From: Burkholderia sp. HI2500
GTDB taxonomy: Bacteria; Pseudomonadota; Gammaproteobacteria; Burkholderiales; Burkholderiaceae
Direction of reading: 5' to 3'
NCBI RefSeq assembly: GCF_002223055.1
Contig: NZ_NKFL01000006.1
Span: 2,976,001-3,040,000 of the forward strand
Length of the DNA stretch: 64,000 nt
This document shows positions 9,469 to 17,833 of this stretch, in pieces. Position numbers and translations under genes: made by a program. Every line of letters starts with the position of its first letter. Position 1 is the stretch's first letter. Below the pieces are notes generated by a model. The model did not search any database and was not told where the DNA came from. It saw nothing but the letters and a program-made list of their open reading frames with translations.

Positions 9469-9492
9469 GGTGCCAATTATGGTGCTAAATTT
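9469..9492. promoter_or_regulatory. two tandem 12-bp repeats before the toxin-antitoxin operon
   Basis: GGTGCCAATTAT and GGTGCTAAATTT lie head to tail about 50 bases before the antitoxin start, just ahead of a possible -10 element TACAAT at 9507-9512. Phd/YefM antitoxins bind repeats at their own promoter, so these are candidate operator half-sites. Confidence 0.4.
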
Positions 9493-9539
9493 GGCGTCAA
9501 AAAGAGTACAATCGATCTCCTGTTGAAAAAGGAGTCGAC

Positions 9540-9788
9540 ATGCCTCATACCATCCTGGCCAGCGTTACGGCGAGCGTTTCGGAACTGAAGCGGAACCCAA
9601 TGGGCACGGTCGCGGCAGGAGAGGGTTTCCCGGTCGCGATCCTGAATCACAACGAACCCGCGTTCTATTGCATCCCGGCGAAGACCTGGGAGGCGATGGT
9701 CGAACGCCTTGAAGATATCGAAGACAACGCGCTGGCCGACAAGCGCGCCAAGGAGAAGGTCGTCAAGGTCAAGCTGAATGACCTTTGA
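9540..9788 (+). CDS. type II antitoxin, Phd/YefM family
   Basis: This is an 82-residue antitoxin. The N-terminal DNA-binding part contains the typical LASVTASVSELKRNPM and the turn FPVAILNHNEPAFYCIPA seen in Phd/YefM proteins; the charged C-terminal tail (ADKRAKEKVVKVKLNDL) should wrap the toxin. GGAG lies just upstream of the ATG. It overlaps the toxin gene by 11 bases, which makes the pair translationally coupled. It probably represses its own operon alone and with the toxin. Confidence 0.93.
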   Translation: MPHTILASVTASVSELKRNPMGTVAAGEGFPVAILNHNEPAFYCIPAKTWEAMVERLEDIEDNALADKRAKEKVVKVKLNDL

Positions 9789-10059
9789 GCTTGCCTTTCT
9801 CGAACCTGCTCTGAAAGAGTGGAAGAAGCTCGACCGCACCGTTCGCGACCAGTTCAAATCCCGGCTCGCCGAGCGGCTCGAGAATCCTCGAATACCGTCC
9901 GCACAGCTGCAGGGTCATCCGGACCGCTACAAGATCAAGCTGCGCAGCGTCGGCTATCGGCTCGTCTACGAAGTGCGCGATTCGGAAGTGCTCGTACTGG
10001 TCGTGGCGGTCGGTCGACGCGAGCGCGATGCGGTCTATCTTGCCGCGATGAAGCGTTAG
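9778..10059 (+). CDS. type II toxin, RelE/ParE superfamily
   Basis: This is a 93-residue toxin of the RelE/StbE branch. The sequence shows AFLEPALKEWKKLDRTVRDQF, an ERLENPRIPSAQLQGHPDRYKIKLRSVGYRLVYEV core (seen as two adjoining pieces) and a C-terminal VVAVGRRERDAVY. The Arg and Lys pattern with R-x-x-G-Y-R-L-V-Y fits ribosome-dependent mRNA interferases better than gyrase poisons. It is coupled to the upstream Phd-type antitoxin. Confidence 0.92.
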   Translation: MTFELAFLEPALKEWKKLDRTVRDQFKSRLAERLENPRIPSAQLQGHPDRYKIKLRSVGYRLVYEVRDSEVLVLVVAVGRRERDAVYLAAMKR

Positions 10060-10175
10060 ATCCCGATGCGCCGCACGGGGAGCGGCAAGCTTGTCCGCAT
10101 GTCTGACCGCTTGGCTCGGCTACGCGCTCGTCGTCTTCTGGAAAGACGGGCGATCCATCAAGTGCGGAGAACCGC

Positions 10176-10619
10176 TCACGCCGTTTCCTCCGGCGCATCC
10201 GGCATCTTGCCGTCGCCGACGCGGTTGATCGTGCCCTGCGCGATCGCGACGAGCCGCTCGTGATCGCCGTCGATGACGAACACATGACACTGGCAGGTCG
10301 CCTGGTGCCGCCCCGCGTAGACGAGCTTCGCGCGGGCGACGAGCGTGCCGTTCACGGCCGGCCGCAGGTAATTGATCTTGTATTCCGCGGTGATCACGCG
10401 CGGGCCGAGCACGAGCGCGCCGGCAAACGTCAGCGCGTTGTCCGCGAGGTAGCTGATGACGCCGCCGTGCACGAAACCGTGCTGCTGCCGCAGTTCCTCG
10501 CGCACGGGCAGGCACAGCGACACTTCGTTGTCGCCGATATGCATCAGCTCCGTGCCCAGCAGCATGCTGAACGGTTGCGCGCGCAATGCGCCGCGCGCGT
10601 GGTCCGTGATGTCGGTCAT
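10176..10619 (-). CDS. PaaI family hotdog-fold thioesterase
   Basis: This is a 147-residue acyl-CoA thioesterase. The hotdog motif HGFVHGGVISYLADNALTFAG contains the helix Asp/Asn positions used for water activation, and ITAEYKINYLRPAVNG is the matching beta-strand segment. Such enzymes clear aromatic or short-chain CoA esters in the cytoplasm. The gene stands alone, convergent with the toxin gene. Confidence 0.92.
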   Translation of the reverse strand: MTDITDHARGALRAQPFSMLLGTELMHIGDNEVSLCLPVREELRQQHGFVHGGVISYLADNALTFAGALVLGPRVITAEYKINYLRPAVNGTLVARAKLVYAGRHQATCQCHVFVIDGDHERLVAIAQGTINRVGDGKMPDAPEETA

Positions 10620-10818
10620 CGACTTTCCTCGAAATGAGTGCCCGCTTGCGCTGAACTCTAGGAAGGGGGATGCCGATAAGCAAGGAAATTCGTCCGCATT
10701 TCGCGCAATTTCCAGCGCGATGCGACGCGATTATTGCGTCGAATGCCGTAGATTTCCCTGTTTGCGGGGGATTCCGCTGGAATGCGCGGACAACGTGAAT
10801 TTCGTTGCCGTCCGTACC

Positions 10819-10845
10819 TAAAGTCGGACGAAGAAATGCCGCTAA
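10819..10845 (+). promoter_or_regulatory. sigma-28 (FliA)-type promoter of the chemoreceptor
   Basis: TAAAGTCG and GCCGCTAA are separated by exactly 11 bases. This matches the FliA consensus TAAAGTTT-N11-GCCGATAA closely, with the -10 element ending 44 bases before the chemoreceptor start codon. It links the receptor to the flagellar late-gene regulon, and its position supports the ATG at 10890 as the true start. Confidence 0.75.
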
Positions 10846-10889
10846 TGCCGGGGCATTGCCTCATCGTCCGCTTTCCAGGAATCTCCCCC

Positions 10890-12509
10890 ATGTTCGGAAA
10901 AATCAAGCTCGCGTCGGGTCTGCTCGGCGTGTTGACCGTGTTTTGCGTCTTCCTGTTTGCGATCGAGGCGCTCGGCTTCTGGGCGCTCAAGTCGACGCGC
11001 AGCGGCGTCGACGATCTGTCGAACGTCGCGATCACGCAGGTCGAGGCGGCCAGCCAGGCGACCCAGCAGCTGCTCGACGCGCGCATCAACCTGTCACGTG
11101 CCGGCACGCGGATGGTGCGCGGCGGCCCGAAACCCGAGGACATCATCCGCCATGCCGGCGCGTCGCTCGCGGAAGCGGACAAGGCGTTCGCCGCGCTGAC
11201 GGCCGCGCAGCCGGTCGACGATGCCAACCGCGCGCGCGTCGCGGCGCTCACCGAGCGCTATCGCGCGCTGCGCGGCGCGCTCGGCGAACTCGTGCAGTTC
11301 CTCGACGCCGACAACATCCAGGCCTTCCTCGACCAGCCGACGCAGAGCATCCAGGACGCCTATATCGCCGAGTTGCGCCGCTTCACCGACTACGGCGGCG
11401 CATCGAGCCGCACGGCGCTCGACACGATCGACGGCGGCATGCTCTGGTTCAAGTCGGTCGGCATCGTGCTGCTGGTGGCGATGCTCGTGGCGAGCGCGGC
11501 GATCTACGCGGCCGCTCGGCGCGCGGTCGTCGCGCCGCTGGAAGAAGCCGGCCGCCATTTCGAGCGGATCGCGCAGGGCCGGCTCGATGAGGTCGTGCGG
11601 GCAGGCGGCGTGTTCGAGATTGACCGGATGCTGCGCGGCCTCGCCACGATGCAGACGAGCATCGCGGGCACCGTGCGCACGGTGCGCCAGGCGTCCGACG
11701 CGATCCACCTCGGCGCGGGCGAGATCGCGGGCGGCAACGCCGACCTGTCGGCGCGCACCGGCACGCAGGCCGCGTCGCTCGAGGAAACGGCCGCGAGCAT
11801 GGAGGAACTGACGGCGACCGTCCGGCAGAACACCGACAGCGCGCGTGCGGCGAGCGCGCTGGCCGACGCGGCGCTCGAGGCGACGAGCCACGGCGGCGGC
11901 GTGGTCGACAGCGTGATCGGCCGGATGCGCGGCATCGCGCAGAGCTCGGGGCGGATCGCGGAGATCATCTCGGTGATCGACGGCATCGCGTTCCAGACCA
12001 ACATCCTCGCGCTGAACGCGGCCGTGGAAGCCGCCCGCGCGGGCGAACAGGGGCGCGGCTTCGCGGTCGTCGCGGGTGAGGTGCGCTCGCTCGCGCAGCG
12101 CAGCGCGCAATCGGCGAAGGAGATCAAGGCGCTGATCGAGGATTCGGTCGCGCAGATCAACGGCGGCGCGGAGCTCGTCGAGCGCGCCGGCGATGCGATG
12201 CGGACGGTGTCGGCGTCGATCACGCGCGTCGTGCAGACGATGTCCGAGATCACGGCGGCGTCGGTCGAGCAGAGCGTCGGGATCGAGCAGGTGAACCAGG
12301 CCGTCACGCAGATGGATCAGCTCACGCAGCAGAACGCGGCGCTGGTGGAGGAGGTCGCGGCGGCGGCCGCGTCGCTGAACGACCAGACCGCGCACCTGAT
12401 GCAGGCGGTGTCGGTGTTCGAACTGGGCGACGGCCGCGCCGCACGCGGCGAGCGCGCGGCGCCGTCGTTCGACGACGCGGGTTACGCGCCGGCCGGCAGC
12501 GCCGCGTAG
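10890..12509 (+). CDS. methyl-accepting chemotaxis protein
   Basis: This is a 539-residue inner-membrane chemoreceptor. A first membrane helix (about residues 8-32) is followed by a periplasmic helical sensor of the Tar/4HB type, a second helix (about 190-212, [19 protein letters not shown]), a HAMP linker and a cytoplasmic coiled coil with methylation helices. The hairpin tip contains the conserved [40 protein letters not shown] and VRSLAQRSA segments that bind CheA and CheW. There is no C-terminal NWETF-like CheR pentapeptide. A sigma-28 promoter stands just upstream. The 3' end overlaps the convergent epimerase gene by 28 bases. Confidence 0.95.
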   Translation: MFGKIKLASGLLGVLTVFCVFLFAIEALGFWALKSTRSGVDDLSNVAITQVEAASQATQQLLDARINLSRAGTRMVRGGPKPEDIIRHAGASLAEADKAFAALTAAQPVDDANRARVAALTERYRALRGALGELVQFLDADNIQAFLDQPTQSIQDAYIAELRRFTDYGGASSRTALDTIDGGMLWFKSVGIVLLVAMLVASAAIYAAARRAVVAPLEEAGRHFERIAQGRLDEVVRAGGVFEIDRMLRGLATMQTSIAGTVRTVRQASDAIHLGAGEIAGGNADLSARTGTQAASLEETAASMEELTATVRQNTDSARAASALADAALEATSHGGGVVDSVIGRMRGIAQSSGRIAEIISVIDGIAFQTNILALNAAVEAARAGEQGRGFAVVAGEVRSLAQRSAQSAKEIKALIEDSVAQINGGAELVERAGDAMRTVSASITRVVQTMSEITAASVEQSVGIEQVNQAVTQMDQLTQQNAALVEEVAAAAASLNDQTAHLMQAVSVFELGDGRAARGERAAPSFDDAGYAPAGSAA

Positions 12510-13591
12510 GCGGTCTCGAGGTGGTAGGGCGTCGTCGACGGCATGTCGGCGCGCGCCACCTGCCCGTCCGCCGTCTTGCACTCGAACCAGCCGCGCGGAT
12601 GCAGGAAGCGCGCGGCGAAGCGTTCGATCTGCCGCGCGAGCGGCGCGGAGGCCGGCGTGCCGCCGTGCGTCGCGAGCGCGCGCAGATACTCGGTCTGCGC
12701 CCAGATCCGCTGCGTGCCGTCGATGCACGCGCCTTGCGCGTCGAGCGCCGCGCAGACGCCGCCCGTCTGCGGATCGACGCCGTATTGCTCCGCGAACACG
12801 AATGCGCGCGCCAGCGCGCCGGGGAGCCCGGTCTGCGCGAGCCGCGCGCCGGCCGCATCGACCAGATAGAACCATTCGAACTGATGACCGGGCTCGAACC
12901 GGTTGTCGGCTGCGCCGAGCGGCAGTTCGGCCACGCAGCCGGTTGCCGCGTCGACGAACGTGCGCTCGACGGCCTGCGCGGTGCGTGCGAGCGCGTCGTC
13001 GAACGCCGTGTCGCCGAATGCGGCGGCCGCCGCGAGCCACGCTTCGGTCAGGTGCATCAGCGGATTCTGCAGCGCCCCGCTGCCGGATGACGAGAAATCG
13101 GCGTGGCGCGCCGCGTCGAGCAGCGCGTCGCCGCGGTGCGGCGCGAAGCGGTCCTGAATCAGCGCGGCGGTCTCTTCGGCTGTCTTGCGCGCGGCGGCGT
13201 CGCCCGACGCCGCATACCACGCGGCGCACGCGAACACGATGAAGGCGTGCGTGTAGAGATCCTTGGTCGTGTCGAGCGGGGCGCCCTGCGCGTCCACGCT
13301 GTAGTGCCAGCCGCCGTGGCGCGGGTCGCGAAAGTGGCGGCCCAGCGCGTCGAACAGCGTGGCCGCGTGCGTGGCGTCGCCGGCCTGCGCGAACACGAAC
13401 AGTTGCCGTGCGCAGGCCATCGCGCGATAACGGGTCACGGGCAGCGGCGCGTGGGTGGCCGGATCGACGGCTTCGAACGGCAACTGTAATGTCTGGTCGA
13501 ACCCTGAACCCCGCCAGATCGGCAAGACGACGTGCGCGAAATGGTGGCGCAGCTGGGCGGCCTGGGCGGAAGCGGAGTCGGAAACGGACAT
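12482..13591 (-). CDS. AGE family epimerase/isomerase
   Basis: This 369-residue protein has the (alpha/alpha)6 barrel of N-acylglucosamine 2-epimerases and mannose isomerases (YihS-like). Typical segments are [49 protein letters not shown] [17 protein letters not shown] and [12 protein letters not shown], with His residues in the positions used for proton transfer. It probably interconverts an aldose and ketose such as mannose and fructose, rather than N-acyl sugars. The start is the ATG before SVSDS; no clear ribosome-binding site is seen. It is convergent with the chemoreceptor. Confidence 0.85.
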   Translation of the reverse strand: MSVSDSASAQAAQLRHHFAHVVLPIWRGSGFDQTLQLPFEAVDPATHAPLPVTRYRAMACARQLFVFAQAGDATHAATLFDALGRHFRDPRHGGWHYSVDAQGAPLDTTKDLYTHAFIVFACAAWYAASGDAAARKTAEETAALIQDRFAPHRGDALLDAARHADFSSSGSGALQNPLMHLTEAWLAAAAAFGDTAFDDALARTAQAVERTFVDAATGCVAELPLGAADNRFEPGHQFEWFYLVDAAGARLAQTGLPGALARAFVFAEQYGVDPQTGGVCAALDAQGACIDGTQRIWAQTEYLRALATHGGTPASAPLARQIERFAARFLHPRGWFECKTADGQVARADMPSTTPYHLETAYAALPAGA

Positions 13592-13705
13592 GACGGGGTT
13601 GAGCGCTGGGTTCGAAACGTGTCGGCGCGGCCCGGAGGATCGGCGCGGCCGGGGCCAAGGATAAAACATTCCGCACGGCCGGCACCAGAAAAGGAGATAA
13701 ATCGC

Positions 13706-14404
13706 ATGCTGAGCAACCTGGAACTCGTGATGCGGCTCGTCCTCGCGGCGGCACTGGGCAGCGTCATCGGCTTCGAGCGCGAGCGTCTGTCGTGGGCGGC
13801 CGGCCTGCGGACGCACATGCTCGTCTGTGTCGGTTCGACGCTGATCATGATCGTGTCGGCGTTCGGGTTCGCCGACGTGCTCGGCAGCAGCGAGCACATC
13901 GTGCTCGACCCGTCGCGGATCGCCGCGCAGGTCGTATCGGGCATCGGCTTCCTGGGGGCGGGCTCGATCCTGCTGCGCGGCGAGATCGTGCGCGGGCTGA
14001 CGACCGCCGCGAGCCTGTGGTCGGTTGCCGCGATCGGCCTCGCGGTGGGCGGCGGGCTCTACGTCGCGTCGATTTCGGCGACGATCATCATCCTGATCAT
14101 CCTGGCCGGCATCAAGCCGCTGGAGCGGCGCTACTTCACGGTGCGCCAGCGGCGCCAGCTCGCGCTGACGGTCGTGGGCGGCACGCTGAACTTCGATTCG
14201 CTGCACGCGGCGCTCGGCCCGGACAGTGCGCGGGTGAAGCAGTTCATCGTGCAGCGCGCCGACGACACGGGCGAGCACGACGAGGTGCGCATCGCGCTCG
14301 CGCGGGTGTCGGAACTCGAATACCAGGCGATCTGCGACAAGCTGCGCGCGCTGAAGGGCGTCACGCGTTTCGAAGAGGGCAACGGGTTGTCGGGCGACGA
14401 ATAG
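13706..14404 (+). CDS. MgtC/SapB family membrane protein
   Basis: This is a 232-residue inner-membrane protein with an MgtC domain: about four to five hydrophobic helices with the signature ALGSVIGFERERLSWAAGLR and VVSGIGFLGAGSILLRGE, then GLTTAASLWSVAAIGLAVGGG. A soluble ACT-like C-terminal domain of about 85 residues follows. MgtC proteins affect ATP synthase activity and magnesium or acid adaptation. A strong AAGGAG precedes the ATG at 13706. No Mg-sensing leader peptide was recognised in front of it. Confidence 0.9.
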   Translation: MLSNLELVMRLVLAAALGSVIGFERERLSWAAGLRTHMLVCVGSTLIMIVSAFGFADVLGSSEHIVLDPSRIAAQVVSGIGFLGAGSILLRGEIVRGLTTAASLWSVAAIGLAVGGGLYVASISATIIILIILAGIKPLERRYFTVRQRRQLALTVVGGTLNFDSLHAALGPDSARVKQFIVQRADDTGEHDEVRIALARVSELEYQAICDKLRALKGVTRFEEGNGLSGDE

Positions 14405-15228
14405 GCGGAATCGGCGACGGGGCGTACGACAATGGCCGACCGCCGATTCCGTTCGACATCCGGTTCCGCGCTTGCGGGCCCCGCCATCCGATTTTCTTGA
14501 TCTCCGCCAAATACGAGTCGAAACTGTCGTGATTTTCAAGGGTTTGCGGAGAATTGCTTTTCGACCCTTCAATCGCGAGAGGCTTTGCTTCAAGTCAGTC
14601 GATCCATCTGGGGATGGCGGGAACGAGGGGAGGGTGGGGCACCGATACGATTCGTCGGGCGTGGGCGACCTTGCGCCAGTCGGGCGCTGTTTGTGGGGCG
14701 CTATCATCTCGCCACTTCAAAGACTGGGGTTCGTCCGCATCCAGGTTGCAAGCAATCGCGGGAGATGGGGCGGCGCCGGCACTTTGTCGGCACCTTTCAC
14801 AAGATCATTCATTCTCAGCCCGATTGTGGTGGCTGGCGTGGCCGCTGCTTCAATCGCTTTGAGGGTTTCATGTCGATCGAGTGCGACTTCCCATTTTGTC
14901 GTCGCAAGCATGCACTTGGGAAGTTGTGCGGTCATTTTTTCTTTGGTAATGCGTATCTATTGCTGAATTCGGCGACGTCTTTATATCCATGCCTGGATGC
15001 AAGAAAATGCTTAATTCTTGCTTCGGCATCTCAATGTTTGATCGTCCGAAATGAGTGGTTTTTGACGGCGCAACCATAAAAGAACGACATTCAATGGAAT
15101 CATCGTCTGTCATTTTCGAGTAGAGCGCTTTACTTCGACGTGAGTGGGTTGCCCGCCCGCTTGCGGCGAACTTAAGGTAAGCTGGCGGAGCATGGTCGCG
15201 CTTGCCGAAAGGCACAGCATGACTGTCT
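14405..15228. other. long gene-poor region, likely left edge of the acquired island
   Basis: No convincing gene is visible in these 820 bases. Base composition falls clearly below that of the flanking chromosome, most strongly from about 14,900 to 15,130. Several short open frames exist in both strands, but none has a good ribosome-binding site together with a recognisable domain. A 72-codon frame on the minus strand (14717-14935) reads like a possible fragment of a small protein, but I cannot identify it. Together with the decayed integrase at the other end, this looks like the left margin of an insertion that carries the biosynthetic cluster. Confidence 0.5.
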
Positions 15229-16227
15229 ATGTGCTGGATGACGGGCGCCGCCCCAAAGTGGGGCGATTATTCCGAACAGCGCGTGCGGTATGCCGCTTTA
15301 AGAGGGAAAGCCGTTCTTCCGCGCCACATTCACAACCCACTGTTGCGACACATGTCTTGTCCTTACTCGATTACGGTTCGCGGCGCGTTGAATTCGGCAG
15401 GAGCCGAAGTCGTTCGATCCATGCAATTGCCGTCGGGCATAACCCTGTCAGAATGGACAGGTCGCAATACGTTGACCGAATATAAAAGCTCGGCGGAGAA
15501 CGTGCTGAGTATCTATTTGTCGGGCGGCGAAAATTGTGCACAGGTCGACGGAAGGCAGGTCGTTCGCCGGGGATTCAAAAGTGCAGTCTGTCTGTTTCCG
15601 GTTGGCGAAGGCGAATCGCAGTGGCAAATCACCGAGCGCCTCAATTTTCTGCATATCTACTTCGACATGCGCAACTTCGAGCCCAGCCTGCTTCGGGCCT
15701 TGCGCCAGCCACCGGAGGCCTACCGGTTCCGCGAGGTCTTCCAGGAAGCCTCCCCGGTCATCAGTGCGGCGGCGCACAGCATTGCGCAGTCCGACTGGAA
15801 CGACGAGACGCTGTCGCTCGGTATCGATAGCCTGATGAGCTGGATTCTGCTCAACGCGATCCGCGGTTACGCCGAGGCCGATCTGGAGCCCGTGGATACG
15901 CGGGGCTGCCTGTCGACGAAGCAGGCCGACATGATCCGCGAGTATTGCAACGCCAATCTCGGCGAGATGGTGCGGCTCGAACATCTGGCGGATCTCGTGA
16001 GTCTCAGCCGCTACCACTTTCTGCGTAAATTCAAGAACACGTTCGAACAGTCTCCGCACGCGTTCTTGACCGGATTGAGGATGGCCCGGGCACACGACCT
16101 GCTGAGACATACCGACCAGAAGATCATGAGCATCGCACTCGAGTGTGGCTATGCGCAGCACAGCCGGTTCTCGACCGCATTCAAGCGACATTACGGCTAT
16201 TCTCCCGGCGCGGTGCGCGGAAAGTGA
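15229..16227 (+). CDS. AraC family transcriptional regulator
   Basis: The C-terminal hundred residues form a double-HTH AraC DNA-binding domain (RLEHLADLVSLSRYHFLRKF, then SIALECGYAQHSRFSTAFKR and GYSPGAVR). The N-terminal 190 residues are a cupin-like sensing domain of the type seen in AraC/AraC-binding-like regulators. The start is uncertain: the ATG at 15229 is used here, but the ATG at 15352 would also give a plausible protein. The gene is convergent with the deacylase gene and sits at the outer end of the cluster. I infer that it is the pathway regulator and that the 21-bp-spaced repeats between the divergent operons at 23.2 kb are its target. Confidence 0.85.
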   Translation: MCWMTGAAPKWGDYSEQRVRYAALRGKAVLPRHIHNPLLRHMSCPYSITVRGALNSAGAEVVRSMQLPSGITLSEWTGRNTLTEYKSSAENVLSIYLSGGENCAQVDGRQVVRRGFKSAVCLFPVGEGESQWQITERLNFLHIYFDMRNFEPSLLRALRQPPEAYRFREVFQEASPVISAAAHSIAQSDWNDETLSLGIDSLMSWILLNAIRGYAEADLEPVDTRGCLSTKQADMIREYCNANLGEMVRLEHLADLVSLSRYHFLRKFKNTFEQSPHAFLTGLRMARAHDLLRHTDQKIMSIALECGYAQHSRFSTAFKRHYGYSPGAVRGK

Positions 16228-16238
16228 TATCGCTCAAG

Positions 16239-17195
16239 TCAGGGACCGTTTTGCGCGTCGCGGATCAAGCCGGCCAGGTCGGCTGATCTCAACTTGCGAT
16301 GCGAGAGGGCGGGGACGCGAAGTTCCTGTGCGAGATTGCGCACCTGCTGCTTGTGGGCAGCCTTGAGGTTGTCGTGAAACGCGATCGCATCGACACCGCC
16401 CTTGATCGACCGGGCGCATGCGATCAGGTCCTTCAATCGTTCCGGCGAGTCGTAGTCGTGCGCGACCAGCCAGTGATTGGGAAGCACGTGCGACAGCGCG
16501 AGTCCTTGCGTGTCGCCGTAATCGCGCAGCAACTGCGTGAATCCGGGCTCGAAATGGGTTCCGCCGATACAGAGCAGCGAAATCGCCGGTTGAGCCGCGT
16601 GTTCCCCCGCCGTCAGCAGTGCACGCACAAGCACGTCGGCGGCATCCGGGTTTGCCCACGCGTCCGCCGTGCTGCCGATTTCCAGATCGATGACCGATGG
16701 CGTCACCGCGGAGACGAGGCTGCCGGGTTGGGCGCCGTAGAGCGGGCCGGACCAGTGCGTGGCTTCCATCCACGTCGAATACGAATCCAGGCCCGCTTTC
16801 CGACGCTCGTGTTCGACCGCCAGAAACAGGCTGCGCGTGATGGCGGGATCGACCGGACTGAACGTGCCGCTTTCCATGTCGCCGGTCGTCTGGACCGTGA
16901 AAATGCGGTCGGGCGCATTTTTCCCTTCATGCCAGTTGACGATAACGATCGCGTCGGCGTCGCCGAAGGCCTCGTTCACCCGTGGCGCGTAGCGTCGGTA
17001 GTCGTGGCTGAGCACCTGGTCGAGCTGCAGCAGGTCGTAGCGCACGCCGCCGGATTGCGCGCGCAGTACCGGATGTCCGTCCAGGGTGCCTTCGGCTTGC
17101 CAGTCGATGCCGGAGCCGAGGAGCCGGGCCAGCACGTGCGCCGACACCGGATCCTTGTCGAGATCGGTGCAGAAAGCCAGAACGATGTGCTTCAC
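16239..17195 (-). CDS. D-aminoacyl-tRNA deacylase, archaeal/plant DTD2 (GEK1) type
   Basis: This 318-residue protein resembles the DTD2/GEK1 family (PF04414-like), which hydrolyses D-aminoacyl-tRNA in archaea and plants and also removes aldehyde-modified aminoacyl-tRNA. Diagnostic segments are MEATHWSGPLYG (archaeal EATHHGP), VIDLEIGSTADAWANPDAA (archaeal EIGS..EEW.D..A), LLCIGGTHFEPGFTQLL (GIGGGHY.P..T) and LSHVLPNHWL. The start is a GTG; the following KHIVLAFCTDLDKDPVSAH matches the family N-terminus, and AGGA lies upstream. It is the last gene of the left biosynthetic operon. Bacterial members are rare as far as I know, so a role in self-protection from a product that is charged onto tRNA is an attractive inference. 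Confidence 0.8.
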   Translation of the reverse strand: MKHIVLAFCTDLDKDPVSAHVLARLLGSGIDWQAEGTLDGHPVLRAQSGGVRYDLLQLDQVLSHDYRRYAPRVNEAFGDADAIVIVNWHEGKNAPDRIFTVQTTGDMESGTFSPVDPAITRSLFLAVEHERRKAGLDSYSTWMEATHWSGPLYGAQPGSLVSAVTPSVIDLEIGSTADAWANPDAADVLVRALLTAGEHAAQPAISLLCIGGTHFEPGFTQLLRDYGDTQGLALSHVLPNHWLVAHDYDSPERLKDLIACARSIKGGVDAIAFHDNLKAAHKQQVRNLAQELRVPALSHRKLRSADLAGLIRDAQNGP

Positions 17196-17230
17196 GGGTG
17201 AGTTTTCCTGAAGTGGATCATGGCGAACGT

Positions 17231-17833
17231 TCAGAACAGCAGAAACGCGATCGAAGAGGCGGACAGCAGGGCCAGTGTTCGTTGGAGTGCCCTGCCGCGC
17301 AGGACTTGCGACATCACGAGGCCGAATACGGCCCAGATCGAGTTGCACGGGAAGAAAATGATCCCGAGCGTGAGCGACAGGAGCGTTGCGTCGACGTACA
17401 GGTTGCTGGTCAAGGGCAGGAACGTTGACGTCGCGCTGGCGCCGAGCAGCCAGATTTTCGGATTCAGAATCTGGAGCAGCGCGGCCTCACCGAACGTGAT
17501 GGGATGCTCGATCGAGAGATTCCCGGCATGCGTCGGCTGCGACGTGTACAGCTTGTAGGCCAGGTACAGGATGTACGCGGTGCCCACCACCTTCAGCGCC
17601 GGGTGCAGCAACGGGTATCGGCTCAGCACGCTGGACAGCCCGAGCGCGATGACCATGAACAGGACGAATACGCCAACCGAAATGCCGGTCAACGACGGCA
17701 GCGTGCGTCGATACCCGAACTGCGCGCAGTTGGCGGTCGTCATCAGGTTGTTCGGCCCCGGAGAGATGATCAGCGGGATCGAGAACAGTCCGATCTGGAG
17801 CAACTTGGCGACAAGCGCGGCGTCGACGTTCAT
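17231..17833 (-). CDS. LysE/RhtB family amino-acid exporter
   Basis: This is a 200-residue inner-membrane exporter with about six hydrophobic helices. The LysE signature IISPGPNNLMTTANCAQFGYR lies near residue 25, and LLQILNPKIWLLGASA is the usual second conserved segment. Such proteins export amino acids and related small molecules with proton exchange. It starts immediately after the formyltransferase stop codon, so it belongs to the left operon and is one of three LysE proteins in the cluster. The probable cargo is the finished product or an intermediate. Confidence 0.92.
   Translation of the reverse strand: MNVDAALVAKLLQIGLFSIPLIISPGPNNLMTTANCAQFGYRRTLPSLTGISVGVFVLFMVIALGLSSVLSRYPLLHPALKVVGTAYILYLAYKLYTSQPTHAGNLSIEHPITFGEAALLQILNPKIWLLGASATSTFLPLTSNLYVDATLLSLTLGIIFFPCNSIWAVFGLVMSQVLRGRALQRTLALLSASSIAFLLF

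Noticed and set aside
10672..10679. A perfect GCCGATAA, the FliA -10 element, before the chemoreceptor
   Set aside because: The sequence 11 bases upstream does not resemble TAAAGTTT, while the site at 10819-10845 has both elements with the right spacing.
14717..14935. A 72-codon minus-strand frame in the gene-poor region
   Set aside because: The composition is protein-like, but there is no clear ribosome-binding site and no family I recognise, so I left it as part of the gap.
15144..15485. A 113-codon plus-strand frame overlapping the AraC gene start
   Set aside because: It ends in Arg/Ser-rich sequence without a domain and overlaps the better-supported AraC frame.
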